DNA from: Pseudomonas hormoni
Lineage (GTDB): Bacteria; Pseudomonadota; Gammaproteobacteria; Pseudomonadales; Pseudomonadaceae
Direction: 5' to 3'
NCBI RefSeq assembly: GCF_018502625.1
Contig: NZ_CP075566.1
Location: 4,450,001-4,514,000, forward strand
DNA length: 64,000 bases
Shown here: positions 45,477 through 54,647 of the stretch, piece after piece
How positions within the stretch are numbered: the first letter of the stretch is position 1
Layout of the letters: every line of letters starts with the position of its first letter
Notes under the pieces: generated by a model
Seen by the model: only the letters and a program-made list of their open reading frames with translations
Database searches by the model: none
What the model was told of the DNA's origin: nothing
Program-made: the position numbers and the translations under genes

Positions 45477-46802
45477 TTATGTGGCTTCCTGAAAATCCAT
45501 CTCCGGTGGCTGACGACGGAAACCACCGGTCAACACTGCCAGGTACACCACACCAATCGCCAGCCAGCTCAAACCCAGATAGATCGCCAGATGATCGAGG
45601 CTGACCATCAGCCACAAATCAGCCACCAGACCGATGAACGGGAAGATCAGGAACAGCACCAACTCACGCAACCCCTTCTTCTCGCCGCCGATCCAGTAGT
45701 GAAAGATCACCGACAGGTTCACCAGACTGAACGCCAGGAACGCGCCGAAGTTGATGAACGAGGTCGAGGTGGTGACGTCCAGTTTCAGCGCCAGCAACGC
45801 CACGACGGCGCACAGCAGGATGCTGTTGATTGGCGTGCCAAAGCGTTCGTGCAAGGTGCCGAAAAACGATTTCGGCAGCACACCGTCACGGCCCATGGCA
45901 TACAGCAGCCGCGAACCGCTGGCCTGAGCCGACAGACCCGAAGCGAACTGACCGACGATCAGGCCGATCAGAAAGATCGACACGAACAGGTCGCCACCGA
46001 TGTTGCGGGCAATTTCATAGGCAGCCGAGTCGACGCTGTCGAACTGGAATGACGGATGCGCGATCTGCACGAAATACGACACGCCGACGAAGATCAGCCC
46101 GCCGATCAGGGTAATCAGCATGATCGCCCGTGGGATGGTGCGGCGCGGGTCGCGGGTTTCTTCGGTCAGGGTGCTGACCGCGTCGAAACCGAGGAACGAG
46201 TAACAGGCGATGGCCGCACCGCTCATGATCAGTGGCATCTGCATGTCACCGTTAAAGAACGGCTTCACCGACCACAACGGCGTGCTCGCATCGCCGCCGA
46301 CGTAATGCACGCACAGCGCAACGAAGGCGATCAGGACCAGAAACTGCACCAGCATCAGCAAGGCGTTGATGCCGTTGGCCAGTTTCAGGCCGACGATGTT
46401 GATCGCGCTGGTGATGCCGATGAACGCCAGCACCCAGATCCACTGTGGCACCGCCGGGAACGCGGAGTTGAGGTATGCCGCGCCGATCAGCCAGATCGCC
46501 ATCGGCAGGAACAGGTAATCGAGCAGCACTGCCCAACCGGCGATGAAACCGAGCTTGGGACTGATCGCCTTGCGCACATAACTGTAAGCCGAGCCGGCCA
46601 CCGGAAACGCCGAAGCCATTCGGCCGTAACTCATGGCGGTGAAGAACATCGCCACCAGCGCCGCGAGGTACGCGGCCGGCACCATGCCGGCGGTGGATTG
46701 AGCGAGGATGCCGAACGTGCCGAGCACAATGATCGGCGTCATGTAGGCGATGCCAAACAGCACCACCGACCCTAATGAGAGGGTGCGTTGCAAACGAGCC
46801 AT
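45477..46802 (-). CDS. APC-superfamily amino acid/amine permease
   Basis: Inner-membrane secondary transporter of 441 residues with about 12 helices. The APC signature lies in the first helices (LGSVVLFGIAYMTPIIVLGTFG and GRMASAFPVAGSAYSYVRKAI). FLGFDAVSTLTEETRDPRRTIPRAI near residue 205 is the conserved helix-6/loop motif. It resembles putrescine/ethanolamine/amino acid permeases (PuuP/YfnA-like), but the substrate cannot be read from sequence. A nitrilase-superfamily hydrolase lies just upstream in the same direction, so the pair may import and deaminate an amide or amine. Confidence 0.88.
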   Translation of the reverse strand: MARLQRTLSLGSVVLFGIAYMTPIIVLGTFGILAQSTAGMVPAAYLAALVAMFFTAMSYGRMASAFPVAGSAYSYVRKAISPKLGFIAGWAVLLDYLFLPMAIWLIGAAYLNSAFPAVPQWIWVLAFIGITSAINIVGLKLANGINALLMLVQFLVLIAFVALCVHYVGGDASTPLWSVKPFFNGDMQMPLIMSGAAIACYSFLGFDAVSTLTEETRDPRRTIPRAIMLITLIGGLIFVGVSYFVQIAHPSFQFDSVDSAAYEIARNIGGDLFVSIFLIGLIVGQFASGLSAQASGSRLLYAMGRDGVLPKSFFGTLHERFGTPINSILLCAVVALLALKLDVTTSTSFINFGAFLAFSLVNLSVIFHYWIGGEKKGLRELVLFLIFPFIGLVADLWLMVSLDHLAIYLGLSWLAIGVVYLAVLTGGFRRQPPEMDFQEAT

Positions 46803-46914
46803 GAGCGACTACTCCGAATTTTATTGGATTTATGGCAGAGCCGAGTTCGGCGCAAATTACGGGTGTTGCGTTTGTTGTTCTGGTCAAACAGGTGTGTCGT
46901 TTGTCAGGGCCTCA

Positions 46915-47006
46915 TCGCTGGCAAGCCAGCTCCCACAGGTTTTGCGTTGTACACAAAATCGATATCCACAGAAGATCCCTGTGGGAGCGGGCTTGCCCGC
47001 GAAGGC
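46915..47006. repeat. Outward-facing REP pair (TGTGGGAGC class)
   Basis: An inverted half-site GCAAGCCAGCTCCCACAG (to 46939) and a forward half-site CCTGTGGGAGCGGGCTTGCC (from 46978) point away from each other. They lie in the gap between the hydrolase and the APC permease. Confidence 0.78.
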
Positions 47007-47033
47007 ATCAGCCCGGTCGACACAGAATCAGGC

Positions 47034-47855
47034 TCAGCCCTTGGGAATCAGCAGCTCCCGAAGTCCAGAAGCATGCTCAACCCTCTCCCCCGGCAACTTC
47101 AGCCGCTGATCATCCAGATACCGATAATCCTGCCGCGCCGCTTCCAGCTGACTGAAGTCCAGCTCCACCGCAAACTGCCCCTCATCCCGCCCAGCCTCAA
47201 ACAACAACGTGCCCAGCGGATTCACCAGCGCACTGCCGCCAGCAAACAACAACCCGCCATCGCCCGCTTCCACGCGGTTGACCATCAGCGCAAACGCCTG
47301 GTTTTCCTGGGCGCGGGCCATGATCGCGGTGCGGTGAGTCGGGCCGTACGGGTCCATGTTGCCGTTGGTGACGATCAGCAGTTCGGCGCCCAGCTGTGCC
47401 AGGGCGCGGGCGGTTTCCGGGAATTCGATGTCGTAGCAAATCAGCAGGCCGACCCGCACGCCGTTCCACAGGCACGTGGCGTAGCGGTCGCCCGGTTCGT
47501 ACACACCACGGTCGGACGCCCACAGGTGCGTCTTGCGGTATTTCAGCGCGATGCCTTCCGGGGTGATCAGCAGCGTGGTGTTGAAAAAGCGACCGTTGTC
47601 GTTCTCGGCCGTACCGATCACCACGGCGATGTTGCGCTCACGGGCAACGGCGACGATCGCGCTGACCGTCGGGCCGTTCAGGGGTTCGGCGACCGCAGCG
47701 ACGGTCTCGGCGGACGGGAAGCCCATCAGATGGCTTTCCGGAAACATGATCAACTGCGTGTCGGCCGCGCAGGCAGCAATCGCCGCCAGCGCGCGTTCGA
47801 GGTTGTAAGCCGTGTCGTTGTCACGGCCCGCCAGTTGGGCGAGTTCGACCTTCAT
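47034..47855 (-). CDS. Carbon–nitrogen hydrolase (nitrilase superfamily)
   Basis: A 273-residue amidase-fold enzyme. The Glu-Lys-Cys triad is readable: MFPESHLMGF (Glu near 42), ALKYRKTHLW (Lys near 112) and GLLICYDIEFPETAR (Cys near 147). ENQAFALMVNR is also conserved. It hydrolyses an amide or carbamoyl C–N bond. The group includes N-carbamoylputrescine, omega-amide and other aliphatic amidases, and I cannot choose among them. The ATG at 47855 follows AAGGACTACCC. It is divergent from the LuxR regulator and followed by the APC permease, suggesting a small catabolic unit. Confidence 0.88.
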   Translation of the reverse strand: MKVELAQLAGRDNDTAYNLERALAAIAACAADTQLIMFPESHLMGFPSAETVAAVAEPLNGPTVSAIVAVARERNIAVVIGTAENDNGRFFNTTLLITPEGIALKYRKTHLWASDRGVYEPGDRYATCLWNGVRVGLLICYDIEFPETARALAQLGAELLIVTNGNMDPYGPTHRTAIMARAQENQAFALMVNRVEAGDGGLLFAGGSALVNPLGTLLFEAGRDEGQFAVELDFSQLEAARQDYRYLDDQRLKLPGERVEHASGLRELLIPKG

Positions 47856-47981
47856 GGGTAGTCCTTGTTCTAGTGGCCGGGCGGCAGAAAGATTGCCCGG
47901 CCGTTGTCTGTGCGCCAGTATGCGCAGCAAGCAACCGGCCAGGGAATCACGCGGCCGGGGTAACCCGATAGGGGTAGACCC

Positions 47982-48782
47982 ATGACACTCTCGTTAGACG
48001 ACATCGCCTGGCACCGTTCGGTCGGGCAACTGATCGACGCCCTCGACAAGCCCAATTTCTGGACGCAACTGGTGCGGCTGCTGGATCAGTACGTGACCTT
48101 CGACAGCTGGGTGGCGCTGCTTTTCAGCGCCGATCAGCACCCGCAAGTGTTCGCCGAATGCCCGGGCGAAGACGGCAGCCCCGATCAGTTGTTCCAGGAT
48201 TACCTGCGCGGTTTGTACCTGCTCGACCCGTTCTACATCGCCTGCCGCGAGCAGTCGCGCACCGGGCTCTATCGCCTGTCGGAAGTGGCGCCGGAGCATT
48301 TCGAGCTGACCGAGTATTACCAGCGCTACTTTCGTCTGAATGTGGTGGCCGACGAAATCCAGTTCAATTGCCAGCTCGAGGGTGACCGTACGCTGTGCCT
48401 GTCTTTGGGCAGCAAACAGCGTTTCAGCGGTCAGCAGATTGCCTGGCTGTCGTTGATCCAGCCGTGGGTGCTCGGCCTGTTGCGCCAGCGCCTGCCTTAC
48501 GAAATCAACGAAGTCGTGGCCCTCGCGCCGGCGCCGGTCCAGGGTGACTGGCGGGTTCAACTGGAAGCCTCGGTGCAGCAACTCAAAGGCGCGCAACTGA
48601 CCGCACGCGAGCTGGATGTCGGGCGTTTGATGCTCAGCGGTTGCTCCAGTAAAGAAATCGCCCGTAAGCTGGAAATCTCTGTTGAAACCGTGAAAGTCCA
48701 TAAGAAGCACATGTACAGCAAGCTGGGGATCAAGTCCCAGTCCGAGCTGTTTTCGATTTTTCTTCAGGCCCAGAATGCCTAA
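47982..48782 (+). CDS. LuxR-type transcriptional regulator
   Basis: A 266-residue regulator. The C-terminal LuxR helix-turn-helix is clear: LTARELDVGRLMLSGCSSKEIARKLEISVETVKVHKKHMYSKLGIKSQSEL, residues about 205–256. The N-terminal 190 residues are not an obvious acyl-homoserine-lactone domain: the Trp/Tyr/Asp pattern of LuxR autoinducer pockets is not evident. They may sense a metabolite. It is divergent from the C–N hydrolase with a 126-base gap, so it probably controls the hydrolase/permease pair. Confidence 0.87.
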   Translation: MTLSLDDIAWHRSVGQLIDALDKPNFWTQLVRLLDQYVTFDSWVALLFSADQHPQVFAECPGEDGSPDQLFQDYLRGLYLLDPFYIACREQSRTGLYRLSEVAPEHFELTEYYQRYFRLNVVADEIQFNCQLEGDRTLCLSLGSKQRFSGQQIAWLSLIQPWVLGLLRQRLPYEINEVVALAPAPVQGDWRVQLEASVQQLKGAQLTARELDVGRLMLSGCSSKEIARKLEISVETVKVHKKHMYSKLGIKSQSELFSIFLQAQNA

Positions 48783-48807
48783 AAAACGTTGCAGCGCCCC
48801 AGACTCC

Positions 48808-48939
48808 TGTGGCGAGGGAGCTTGCTCCCGCTGGACCGCGAAGCGGTCCCGATACAGACACCGCGTGCAGTCAGACAGAACCCGTCAGCAGGTTTTGCGA
48901 CTGCTGCGCAGCCGAACGGGAGCAAGCTCCCTCGCCACA
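48808..48939. repeat. REPIN (TGTGGCGAGGG class)
   Basis: Left arm TGTGGCGAGGGAGCTTGCTC and inverted right arm ending CTCCCTCGCCACA, spacer about 85 bases, upstream of the glutamate-synthase-like gene. Confidence 0.92.
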
Positions 48940-48994
48940 GAAGCAAGATGCAGCATTGCCAAACAATGACCGAGTCCGAACCCAAGGAAACCGT

Positions 48995-50614
48995 ATGAGC
49001 CTGTCACTCCTGAGCCGCTACGCCTTCTTTGCCGCTTGCGTGATCTTCACCTTCGCCAGCCTGCCCTTCCTGGAACACGACTGGCTCTGGCCGATCACCG
49101 CCGTCACGGGCGTGCTCAGCCTGATCGGCCTGTTCGATCTGCTGCAAAGCCCCCACGCCGTGCGTCGCAATTACCCGATCCTCGGCAACATCCGCTATCT
49201 GGTGGAGGGCATTCGTCCGGAAATCCGCCAATACCTGCTCGAGTCCGACAGCGACGCCCTGCCCTTCTCCCGGGCCCAGCGTTCGCTGGTCTATTCCCGC
49301 GCCAAGAACGAAAGCGCCGACAAACCCTTCGGCACGTTGATCGATGTGTATCAGTCGGGTTTCGAATTCATCGGCCACTCCATGCGCCCGGCACCGTTGA
49401 GTGATCCGAGCAGTTTTCGCACCCTCGTCGGTGGCCCGCAGTGCACCCAGCCGTACTCGGCATCGGTGTTCAACATCTCGGCCATGAGTTTCGGCTCGCT
49501 CAGCGCCAACGCCATTCGCGCGTTGAACCAGGGCGCGAAGCTCGGCAACTTTGCCCACGACACCGGCGAAGGCAGCATCAGCGCCTATCACCGGGAAAAC
49601 GGCGGCGACCTGACCTGGGAACTCGGCAGCGGCTACTTCGGCTGCCGCACCGCAGACGGGCGCTTCGACCCGGAACGCTTCGCCGCACAAGCGCAGACGC
49701 CGCAGGTGCGGATGATCGAAATCAAGATGTCCCAGGGCGCCAAGCCCGGCCATGGCGGCATCCTGCCCAAGCACAAAGTCACCAAGGAAATCGCCGAAAC
49801 CCGCGGCATCCTGATGGGCGAAGACTGCATCTCGCCGTCGCGGCACAGTGCGTTTTCCACGCCGATCGAACTGATGCACTTCATCCAGCAACTGCGTGAA
49901 CTGTCCGGCGGCAAACCGGTGGGCTTCAAGTTCTGCCTCGGCCATCCGTGGGAATTCATGGGCATCGCCAAGGCCATGCTGGAAACCGGCATCCTCCCGG
50001 ACTTCATCGTCGTCGATGGCAAGGAAGGTGGCACCGGTGCGGCGCCTGTGGAATTCACCGATCACATCGGCGTACCAATGCGCGAGGGTCTGCTGTTCGT
50101 GCACAACACGCTGGTAGGCCTGAACCTGCGGGACAAGATCAAACTCGGTGCCAGCGGCAAGATCGTCAGCGCTTTCGACATCGCCAGCGTACTGGCCATC
50201 GGCGCCGACTGGGCCAACTCGGCGCGCGGCTTCATGTTCGCCATCGGTTGCATCCAGTCGCAGTCGTGCCACACCAACAAATGCCCGACCGGCGTCGCCA
50301 CCCAGGACACCTTGCGCCAGCGCGCTCTGGTCGTCCCGGACAAGGCCCAGCGCGTGTTCAACTTCCACCGCAACACCCTCAAGGCGCTGGCCGAAATGCT
50401 CGCCGCCGCCGGCCTCGATCATCCGTCGCAGTTGTCGGCCAAGCACCTGGTGCGGCGCATGTCGGCGACCGAGATCAAGCTGTTCTCGCAGCTGCATGTG
50501 TTCTTGAAACCGGGGGAGTTGCTCACCGGCGAGGTAAACGGCGAGTTCTATTCGCGCATGTGGCAGATGGCGCGGGCGGACAGTTTTGAGCCCAATGAAA
50601 TGGCAGCGGCTTGA
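48995..50614 (+). CDS. FMN-binding glutamate-synthase-like protein, membrane anchored
   Basis: A 539-residue protein with two N-terminal hydrophobic helices (AFFAACVIFTFASLPFL and WPITAVTGVLSLIGLFDLL). The FMN/Fe-S synthase domain of GltB type follows. Motifs include FNISAMSFGSLSANAIRALN, IEIKMSQGAKPGHGG, DGKEGGTGAAP and the 3Fe-4S cluster cysteines in GCIQSQSCHTNKCPTG. The glutaminase and FAD/NADPH parts of true glutamate synthase are absent, so glutamate synthesis from glutamine is not implied. The ATG at 48995 follows AAGGAAACCGT. Longer openings run through the REPIN and were rejected. Function unknown. Confidence 0.87.
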   Translation: MSLSLLSRYAFFAACVIFTFASLPFLEHDWLWPITAVTGVLSLIGLFDLLQSPHAVRRNYPILGNIRYLVEGIRPEIRQYLLESDSDALPFSRAQRSLVYSRAKNESADKPFGTLIDVYQSGFEFIGHSMRPAPLSDPSSFRTLVGGPQCTQPYSASVFNISAMSFGSLSANAIRALNQGAKLGNFAHDTGEGSISAYHRENGGDLTWELGSGYFGCRTADGRFDPERFAAQAQTPQVRMIEIKMSQGAKPGHGGILPKHKVTKEIAETRGILMGEDCISPSRHSAFSTPIELMHFIQQLRELSGGKPVGFKFCLGHPWEFMGIAKAMLETGILPDFIVVDGKEGGTGAAPVEFTDHIGVPMREGLLFVHNTLVGLNLRDKIKLGASGKIVSAFDIASVLAIGADWANSARGFMFAIGCIQSQSCHTNKCPTGVATQDTLRQRALVVPDKAQRVFNFHRNTLKALAEMLAAAGLDHPSQLSAKHLVRRMSATEIKLFSQLHVFLKPGELLTGEVNGEFYSRMWQMARADSFEPNEMAAA

Positions 50615-50629
50615 GTCCAACGGGGCGCT

Positions 50630-52138
50630 TCACCAGCGAAGCGCCTTGATCGGGGCCGGCTCTTTCATGACGATGAAACCGTAATCACCCAGCAGATAAA
50701 TCCGGTAGTACTGGCGCTCCAGCAGCGCCGGATATCCAAGATATCCCACCCGCGTCGCATTGCGACGCTCCTTCTCCGCGACGACGTTGGTGATGCCCAC
50801 TTTCGGCAGGTTCTCGGCCAGCATGAAAAAGTCGATGTTCAGCAGATAGTGCAACACCGGCATCTGCTTGAACGAACCTGCGGCACCCAGCAACCAGTGA
50901 TCGGAGTACGTCACCGACATGTAAATCCGCTTGGCCTCACGCAGTTGTCGATGCGTCGCAATGTCGTGTTCAAGGCTCAACAGCGCACTGGTAGTGAAGG
51001 CTTTCTGCACCGTCAGCACCCGGCCGTAAGCGAACGACAACGACAACATCGCCAGCAATGGCAGCAACAGCAACAACGGCAGCCGTTTATGGATCTGCGC
51101 CAGTGCCAAGTGGCTCAAGTAGAACAACAGCACCAGCAGCACGGCGAAACCCATCAAGGTCCGGGCGCCTTCGTTGAAGTCACGGAAAAACAGCGCGACG
51201 CCCGACACCAAGAGCGTCACGACCGGCAAGGTCAGCAAACACAGCAGGCCGATCAGGCCTTTCTTGAGTCCGCTGTCCTGACGCGCTCGCACCTTCAGTC
51301 CCACCTGAACAGCACCGGCAATCGCGCAGAGCAACAACGCGGCGAACACCCAGGCGAATCCGCCGTGAAACAGCAGCACGACTTTTTCCAGCACTCTGCC
51401 GATGTTGACGTGCAGCTGCAGCAGCGGCGCGGCGGCCCAGTTCAATAACAACGCGCGATCCTGACTCATGAACGCCACGGCACTGACGCAGTACATCAGC
51501 CAGCCCATGGTGACCTGCGCCAGTTTCCAGCCGATCAACCCGCACAGTTGCGGCCAGCCCAATCGGTCATTCACGCCCCTGAGCAGTTCCAGGCAACACA
51601 AGCCCAGAAACACATTCAGGCTGATCTGATACAGCCCCAGCGCCAGTGCAATCAGCAACGCCGGCACTAGCCATTGCCGACTGCGCGAGGGGTGACGAAA
51701 AGTGATCGCATAGATCACCGCCACCAGGCTCAACGCCATGGCGGGACCGTCATATTGATAGGACAGGTTCTGCAGAAAAAACGGGTTGTACCAAAGTGGC
51801 AGCGGCACCAGGCAACAGGCAATCGTCGGTTGTGGAGAGTAATGAAACGTCAGCCGGGTCAGTGCCGAGGCCATGGCCAGCGTGGCGATCAACAGGGGCA
51901 ATGGAAAGATGTTCGGCGCGGCGTTGCCGAACGTCAGCAGGTTGTAGAACAGCTGGGTAAACCAGCGACCCTGTTCCGCCCACGCCATGCCGGCCGACAG
52001 CGAACGCCAGTTGTCATCGATGTACGGGTAGTCCGCGAGGATCAGCGGCACGACATACAGCAACGTCGCGAGCAGAAAAAACAGCCAGACCTGGCGCGGC
52101 CCGAGTTCTTTACCGAGAAAATCACTGAACCGGCCCAT
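50630..52138 (-). CDS. GtrII-like membrane glucosyltransferase
   Basis: A 502-residue polytopic membrane protein with about 10–11 helices. It has an acidic loop after the first helix (ADYPYIDDNWRSL) typical of GT-C-fold glycosyltransferases, which use a loop DD to bind polyprenyl-phosphate sugar. The overall look (PLWYNPFFLQNLSYQYDGPAM) matches the glucosyl transferase GtrII family, which adds glucose to O-antigen in the periplasm. It is directly behind a GtrB-like gene with one base between. A GtrA flippase gene is not next to them. Confidence 0.78.
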   Translation of the reverse strand: MGRFSDFLGKELGPRQVWLFFLLATLLYVVPLILADYPYIDDNWRSLSAGMAWAEQGRWFTQLFYNLLTFGNAAPNIFPLPLLIATLAMASALTRLTFHYSPQPTIACCLVPLPLWYNPFFLQNLSYQYDGPAMALSLVAVIYAITFRHPSRSRQWLVPALLIALALGLYQISLNVFLGLCCLELLRGVNDRLGWPQLCGLIGWKLAQVTMGWLMYCVSAVAFMSQDRALLLNWAAAPLLQLHVNIGRVLEKVVLLFHGGFAWVFAALLLCAIAGAVQVGLKVRARQDSGLKKGLIGLLCLLTLPVVTLLVSGVALFFRDFNEGARTLMGFAVLLVLLFYLSHLALAQIHKRLPLLLLLPLLAMLSLSFAYGRVLTVQKAFTTSALLSLEHDIATHRQLREAKRIYMSVTYSDHWLLGAAGSFKQMPVLHYLLNIDFFMLAENLPKVGITNVVAEKERRNATRVGYLGYPALLERQYYRIYLLGDYGFIVMKEPAPIKALRW

Positions 52139-52139
52139 G

Positions 52140-53081
52140 CTAAAGCCCGAGCCGGTCTTTGCCGCCGACGATGTCTTTCACCACATAGCGCGGCCGATGC
52201 TTTGATTCGATGTAGATCCGCCCGACGTACTCACCAAGGATGCCGATACCGATCAGCTGCACACCGCCGAGAAACAGAATGGCGGTCATCAACGACGGGT
52301 AACCGGGGACGCTGTTGCCGAAGAAAATCTTGTCCAGGACCATGTATACCGCGTAAAGCACCGCGAAAATCGAAATGCCGCCGCCGATGTACGTCCACAG
52401 GCGCAACGGCACGGTGCTGAACGACGTCACGCCTTCGAGGGCCAGGTTCCAGAGTTTCCAGCCATTGAACTTGCTGGCACCGGCCACCCGCCCGGCTCGC
52501 TCGTATTCGACCATCGCCGTGTTGAACCCGGCCCACGACAGCACGCCCTTCATGAACAACTGGTGCTCGGGCAGTGCGCGGATCACGTTGACCACCTTGC
52601 GATCCATCAACCGGAAATCGCCAACGTTTTCCTCTATCCGGGTGTACGAGATACGGTTCAGCACATGGTAGAACAGCGATGCAGTGTGGCGTTTCAGGTA
52701 ACTATCGGCGCCACGATTGCGGCGTTTGGCGAGCACCACATCCGCGCCTTTCTGCCATTCGTCAATCAACAGCGGAATGACGCTGATCGGGTCCTGCAGA
52801 TCGACATCCATGGGAATCACTGCGTCGCCGGTCGCATATTCCAGACCGGCGAACAGTGCCGGCTCCTTGCCGAAGTTGCGCGAAAAGTTGATCAGCAGCA
52901 CAAGATCATCGACCTGCGCCAGCGCTTTGGCCTGCTCTGCCGTGCCATCGGAACTGCCATCGTTGATGAACACGATCTCGACCTCACTGCCGCCAAGCCT
53001 CAACTCGCGGCGCACTGCCTGATAGAACAGGACGATTGCCTGCTCTTCGTTGAAGACCGGAACGATCAGCGAAACCTTCAC
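52140..53081 (-). CDS. GtrB-like polyprenyl-phosphate glycosyltransferase
   Basis: A 313-residue membrane-associated GT2 enzyme. It starts [20 protein letters not shown] and has the GT-A motifs [13 protein letters not shown] and DVDLQDP (DxD-like), and the [15 protein letters not shown] equivalent [16 protein letters not shown]. Two C-terminal helices ([22 protein letters not shown] and [26 protein letters not shown]) match GtrB/DPM1-type bactoprenol glucosyltransferases. It makes polyprenyl-P-glucose for the adjacent GtrII-like enzyme. The two genes form an operon. Confidence 0.9.
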   Translation of the reverse strand: MKVSLIVPVFNEEQAIVLFYQAVRRELRLGGSEVEIVFINDGSSDGTAEQAKALAQVDDLVLLINFSRNFGKEPALFAGLEYATGDAVIPMDVDLQDPISVIPLLIDEWQKGADVVLAKRRNRGADSYLKRHTASLFYHVLNRISYTRIEENVGDFRLMDRKVVNVIRALPEHQLFMKGVLSWAGFNTAMVEYERAGRVAGASKFNGWKLWNLALEGVTSFSTVPLRLWTYIGGGISIFAVLYAVYMVLDKIFFGNSVPGYPSLMTAILFLGGVQLIGIGILGEYVGRIYIESKHRPRYVVKDIVGGKDRLGL

Positions 53082-53342
53082 GTTTCACGCTCCTGAACAA
53101 TGTCGTGTAACTGTTCGACAGAGGCCTTCAGCCGTCGTTCTTGCGTGCCACCGGTCTGCCAGACCAGTGGGCAGATTCCTGTTGTCGGCTCAGGTAAGGG
53201 CAGGCAGTTGAGACATTCAGTAATATCGGGGTTTTGCAATTGCCCACGAATCACGCCACCCTGCGCGCCGCCAATGTGCGGCGCGCAATCTTCAGCGCCT
53301 CCGTCCACTCTTAATTCAACACCCGTTCACGAGCCCGCTGTC

Positions 53343-54470
53343 ATGACGTTTGAACGCGATCACCGAATCGACTTTTTTCGAGGCCTGGCGCTGATCTTCA
53401 TCTTCTGGGATCACGTGCCTCACAACCCCCTCGGGCAAATCACCCCGCGCAACTTCGGTTTCAGTGACGCCGCCGAAATCTTCGTATTTCTGGCCGGTTA
53501 TGCGGCGGTCCTGGCCTACGGCAAAATCCTTCAGCGCGATGGTTACCTGATCGCCTGCGTGAAGATCCTGCGCCGTGCCTGGGTGCTCTACGTGGTGCAT
53601 ATTTTCCTGCTGGCGATGCTGATGGGCATCGTGTTCTTCGCCAACAGCCATGTGGAAACCCGGGATCTGGTGGAGGAAATGGGCATGCACCATTTCATTA
53701 CCAACCCGCAGCAGGCCTTGGTGGATGAACTGCTGCTGCGCTTCAAACCGAACCTCATGGACCCGCTGCCGTTGTACATCGTGCTGCTGGCCGGATTGCC
53801 GCTGGTGTTGCCGGTGCTGGTGCGCAAGGCCGGGGCGGTGGTGGCGGTATCGTTGACGGTGTACCTGTTGGCGCCGTGGTTCGGCTGGAACCTGGCCGCC
53901 ATCAAGGACGGCGTCTGGTATTTCAACCCGGTCGTCTGGCAACTGTTGTTTGTCCTCGGTGGTGCCGCTGCGACTCACGGGCAGCGGCCACGGTTACCCG
54001 AGACTCGTGCGCTGCAGCGTCAGCCATTGTTCATCAGTGCGTTGGTGTATGTGGTCATCACTGGCGTGATTACCGTCTCGTGGCGATGGCCGGAAATTCA
54101 TGACGCGGTGATGCCGGGCTGGCTGAGCAACCTGTTGTACCCGATCAGCAAGACCGACCTGTCGCCGGTGCGGCTGCTGCACTTCCTGGCGCTGGCGTAC
54201 GTTACTGCGAAACTGTTGCCGGATAGCGGCTGGACGCGAAACTGGCTGGCGCAGCAATGCTGTCGCATGGGTCGCTACTCGCTGGAAATTTTCTGCCTCG
54301 GCGTGTTGTTGGCGCCGCTGGCCGATATGGTCAACGCCATGACCGACGATGCCTTTGCCATGCAGGTATTCACCGCGCTGGTGGGTGCCGGGTTGATGGC
54401 GTTGCTGGGGGCGTGGCTGGAGTTCAACAAACGATTGACCGCACCGGTTCAAACAGTACCGGTCAATTGA
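53343..54470 (+). CDS. OpgC-family acyltransferase-like membrane protein
   Basis: A 375-residue polytopic membrane protein (about 10 helices). The N-terminus DHRIDFFRGLALIFIFWDHVPHN carries the family's conserved RGLAL…DH. The stretch NFGFSDAAEIFVFLAGYAA follows, characteristic of OpgC proteins that succinylate or acylate periplasmic glucans. I chose the ATG at 53343 because it begins right before the first helix; the frame upstream to 53100 has Cys/Pro-rich unlikely coding. It is divergent from gtrB/gtrII, so the three genes may all modify surface or periplasmic glycans. Confidence 0.85.
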   Translation: MTFERDHRIDFFRGLALIFIFWDHVPHNPLGQITPRNFGFSDAAEIFVFLAGYAAVLAYGKILQRDGYLIACVKILRRAWVLYVVHIFLLAMLMGIVFFANSHVETRDLVEEMGMHHFITNPQQALVDELLLRFKPNLMDPLPLYIVLLAGLPLVLPVLVRKAGAVVAVSLTVYLLAPWFGWNLAAIKDGVWYFNPVVWQLLFVLGGAAATHGQRPRLPETRALQRQPLFISALVYVVITGVITVSWRWPEIHDAVMPGWLSNLLYPISKTDLSPVRLLHFLALAYVTAKLLPDSGWTRNWLAQQCCRMGRYSLEIFCLGVLLAPLADMVNAMTDDAFAMQVFTALVGAGLMALLGAWLEFNKRLTAPVQTVPVN

Positions 54471-54485
54471 GGGGCACCGAGCTTT

Positions 54486-54579
54486 TGTGGCGAGGGAGCT
54501 TGCTCCCGCTCGGCTGCGAAGCAGTCGTCAGTATTCAGGGCCGCTGCGCGCCCCAGCGCGAGCAAGCTCGCTCGCCACA
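54486..54579. repeat. REPIN (TGTGGCGAGGG class), shortened
   Basis: Left arm TGTGGCGAGGGAGCTTGCTC and a diverged right arm ending GCTCGCTCGCCACA, with a spacer of about 50 bases, shorter than in the other members. Confidence 0.85.
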
Positions 54580-54598
54580 GGAGATCTCATCAGCCATT

Positions 54599-54629
54599 AA
54601 AAAGCCCCGGCCAATTGACCGGGGCTTTT
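54599..54629. terminator. Intrinsic terminator between opgC-like and permease genes
   Basis: AAAAAGCCCCGG, an 8-base loop and CCGGGGCTTTT form a bidirectional terminator for the convergent genes. Confidence 0.88.
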
Positions 54630-54647
54630 CATTTCAAGCGTTATAAC

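Noticed and set aside
48809..48994. N-terminal extension beginning MARELAPAG before the glutamate-synthase-like protein
   Set aside because: The peptide is a translation of the REPIN; the same ARELAPAG string arises at other REPINs. The ATG at 48995 has its own ribosome-binding site.
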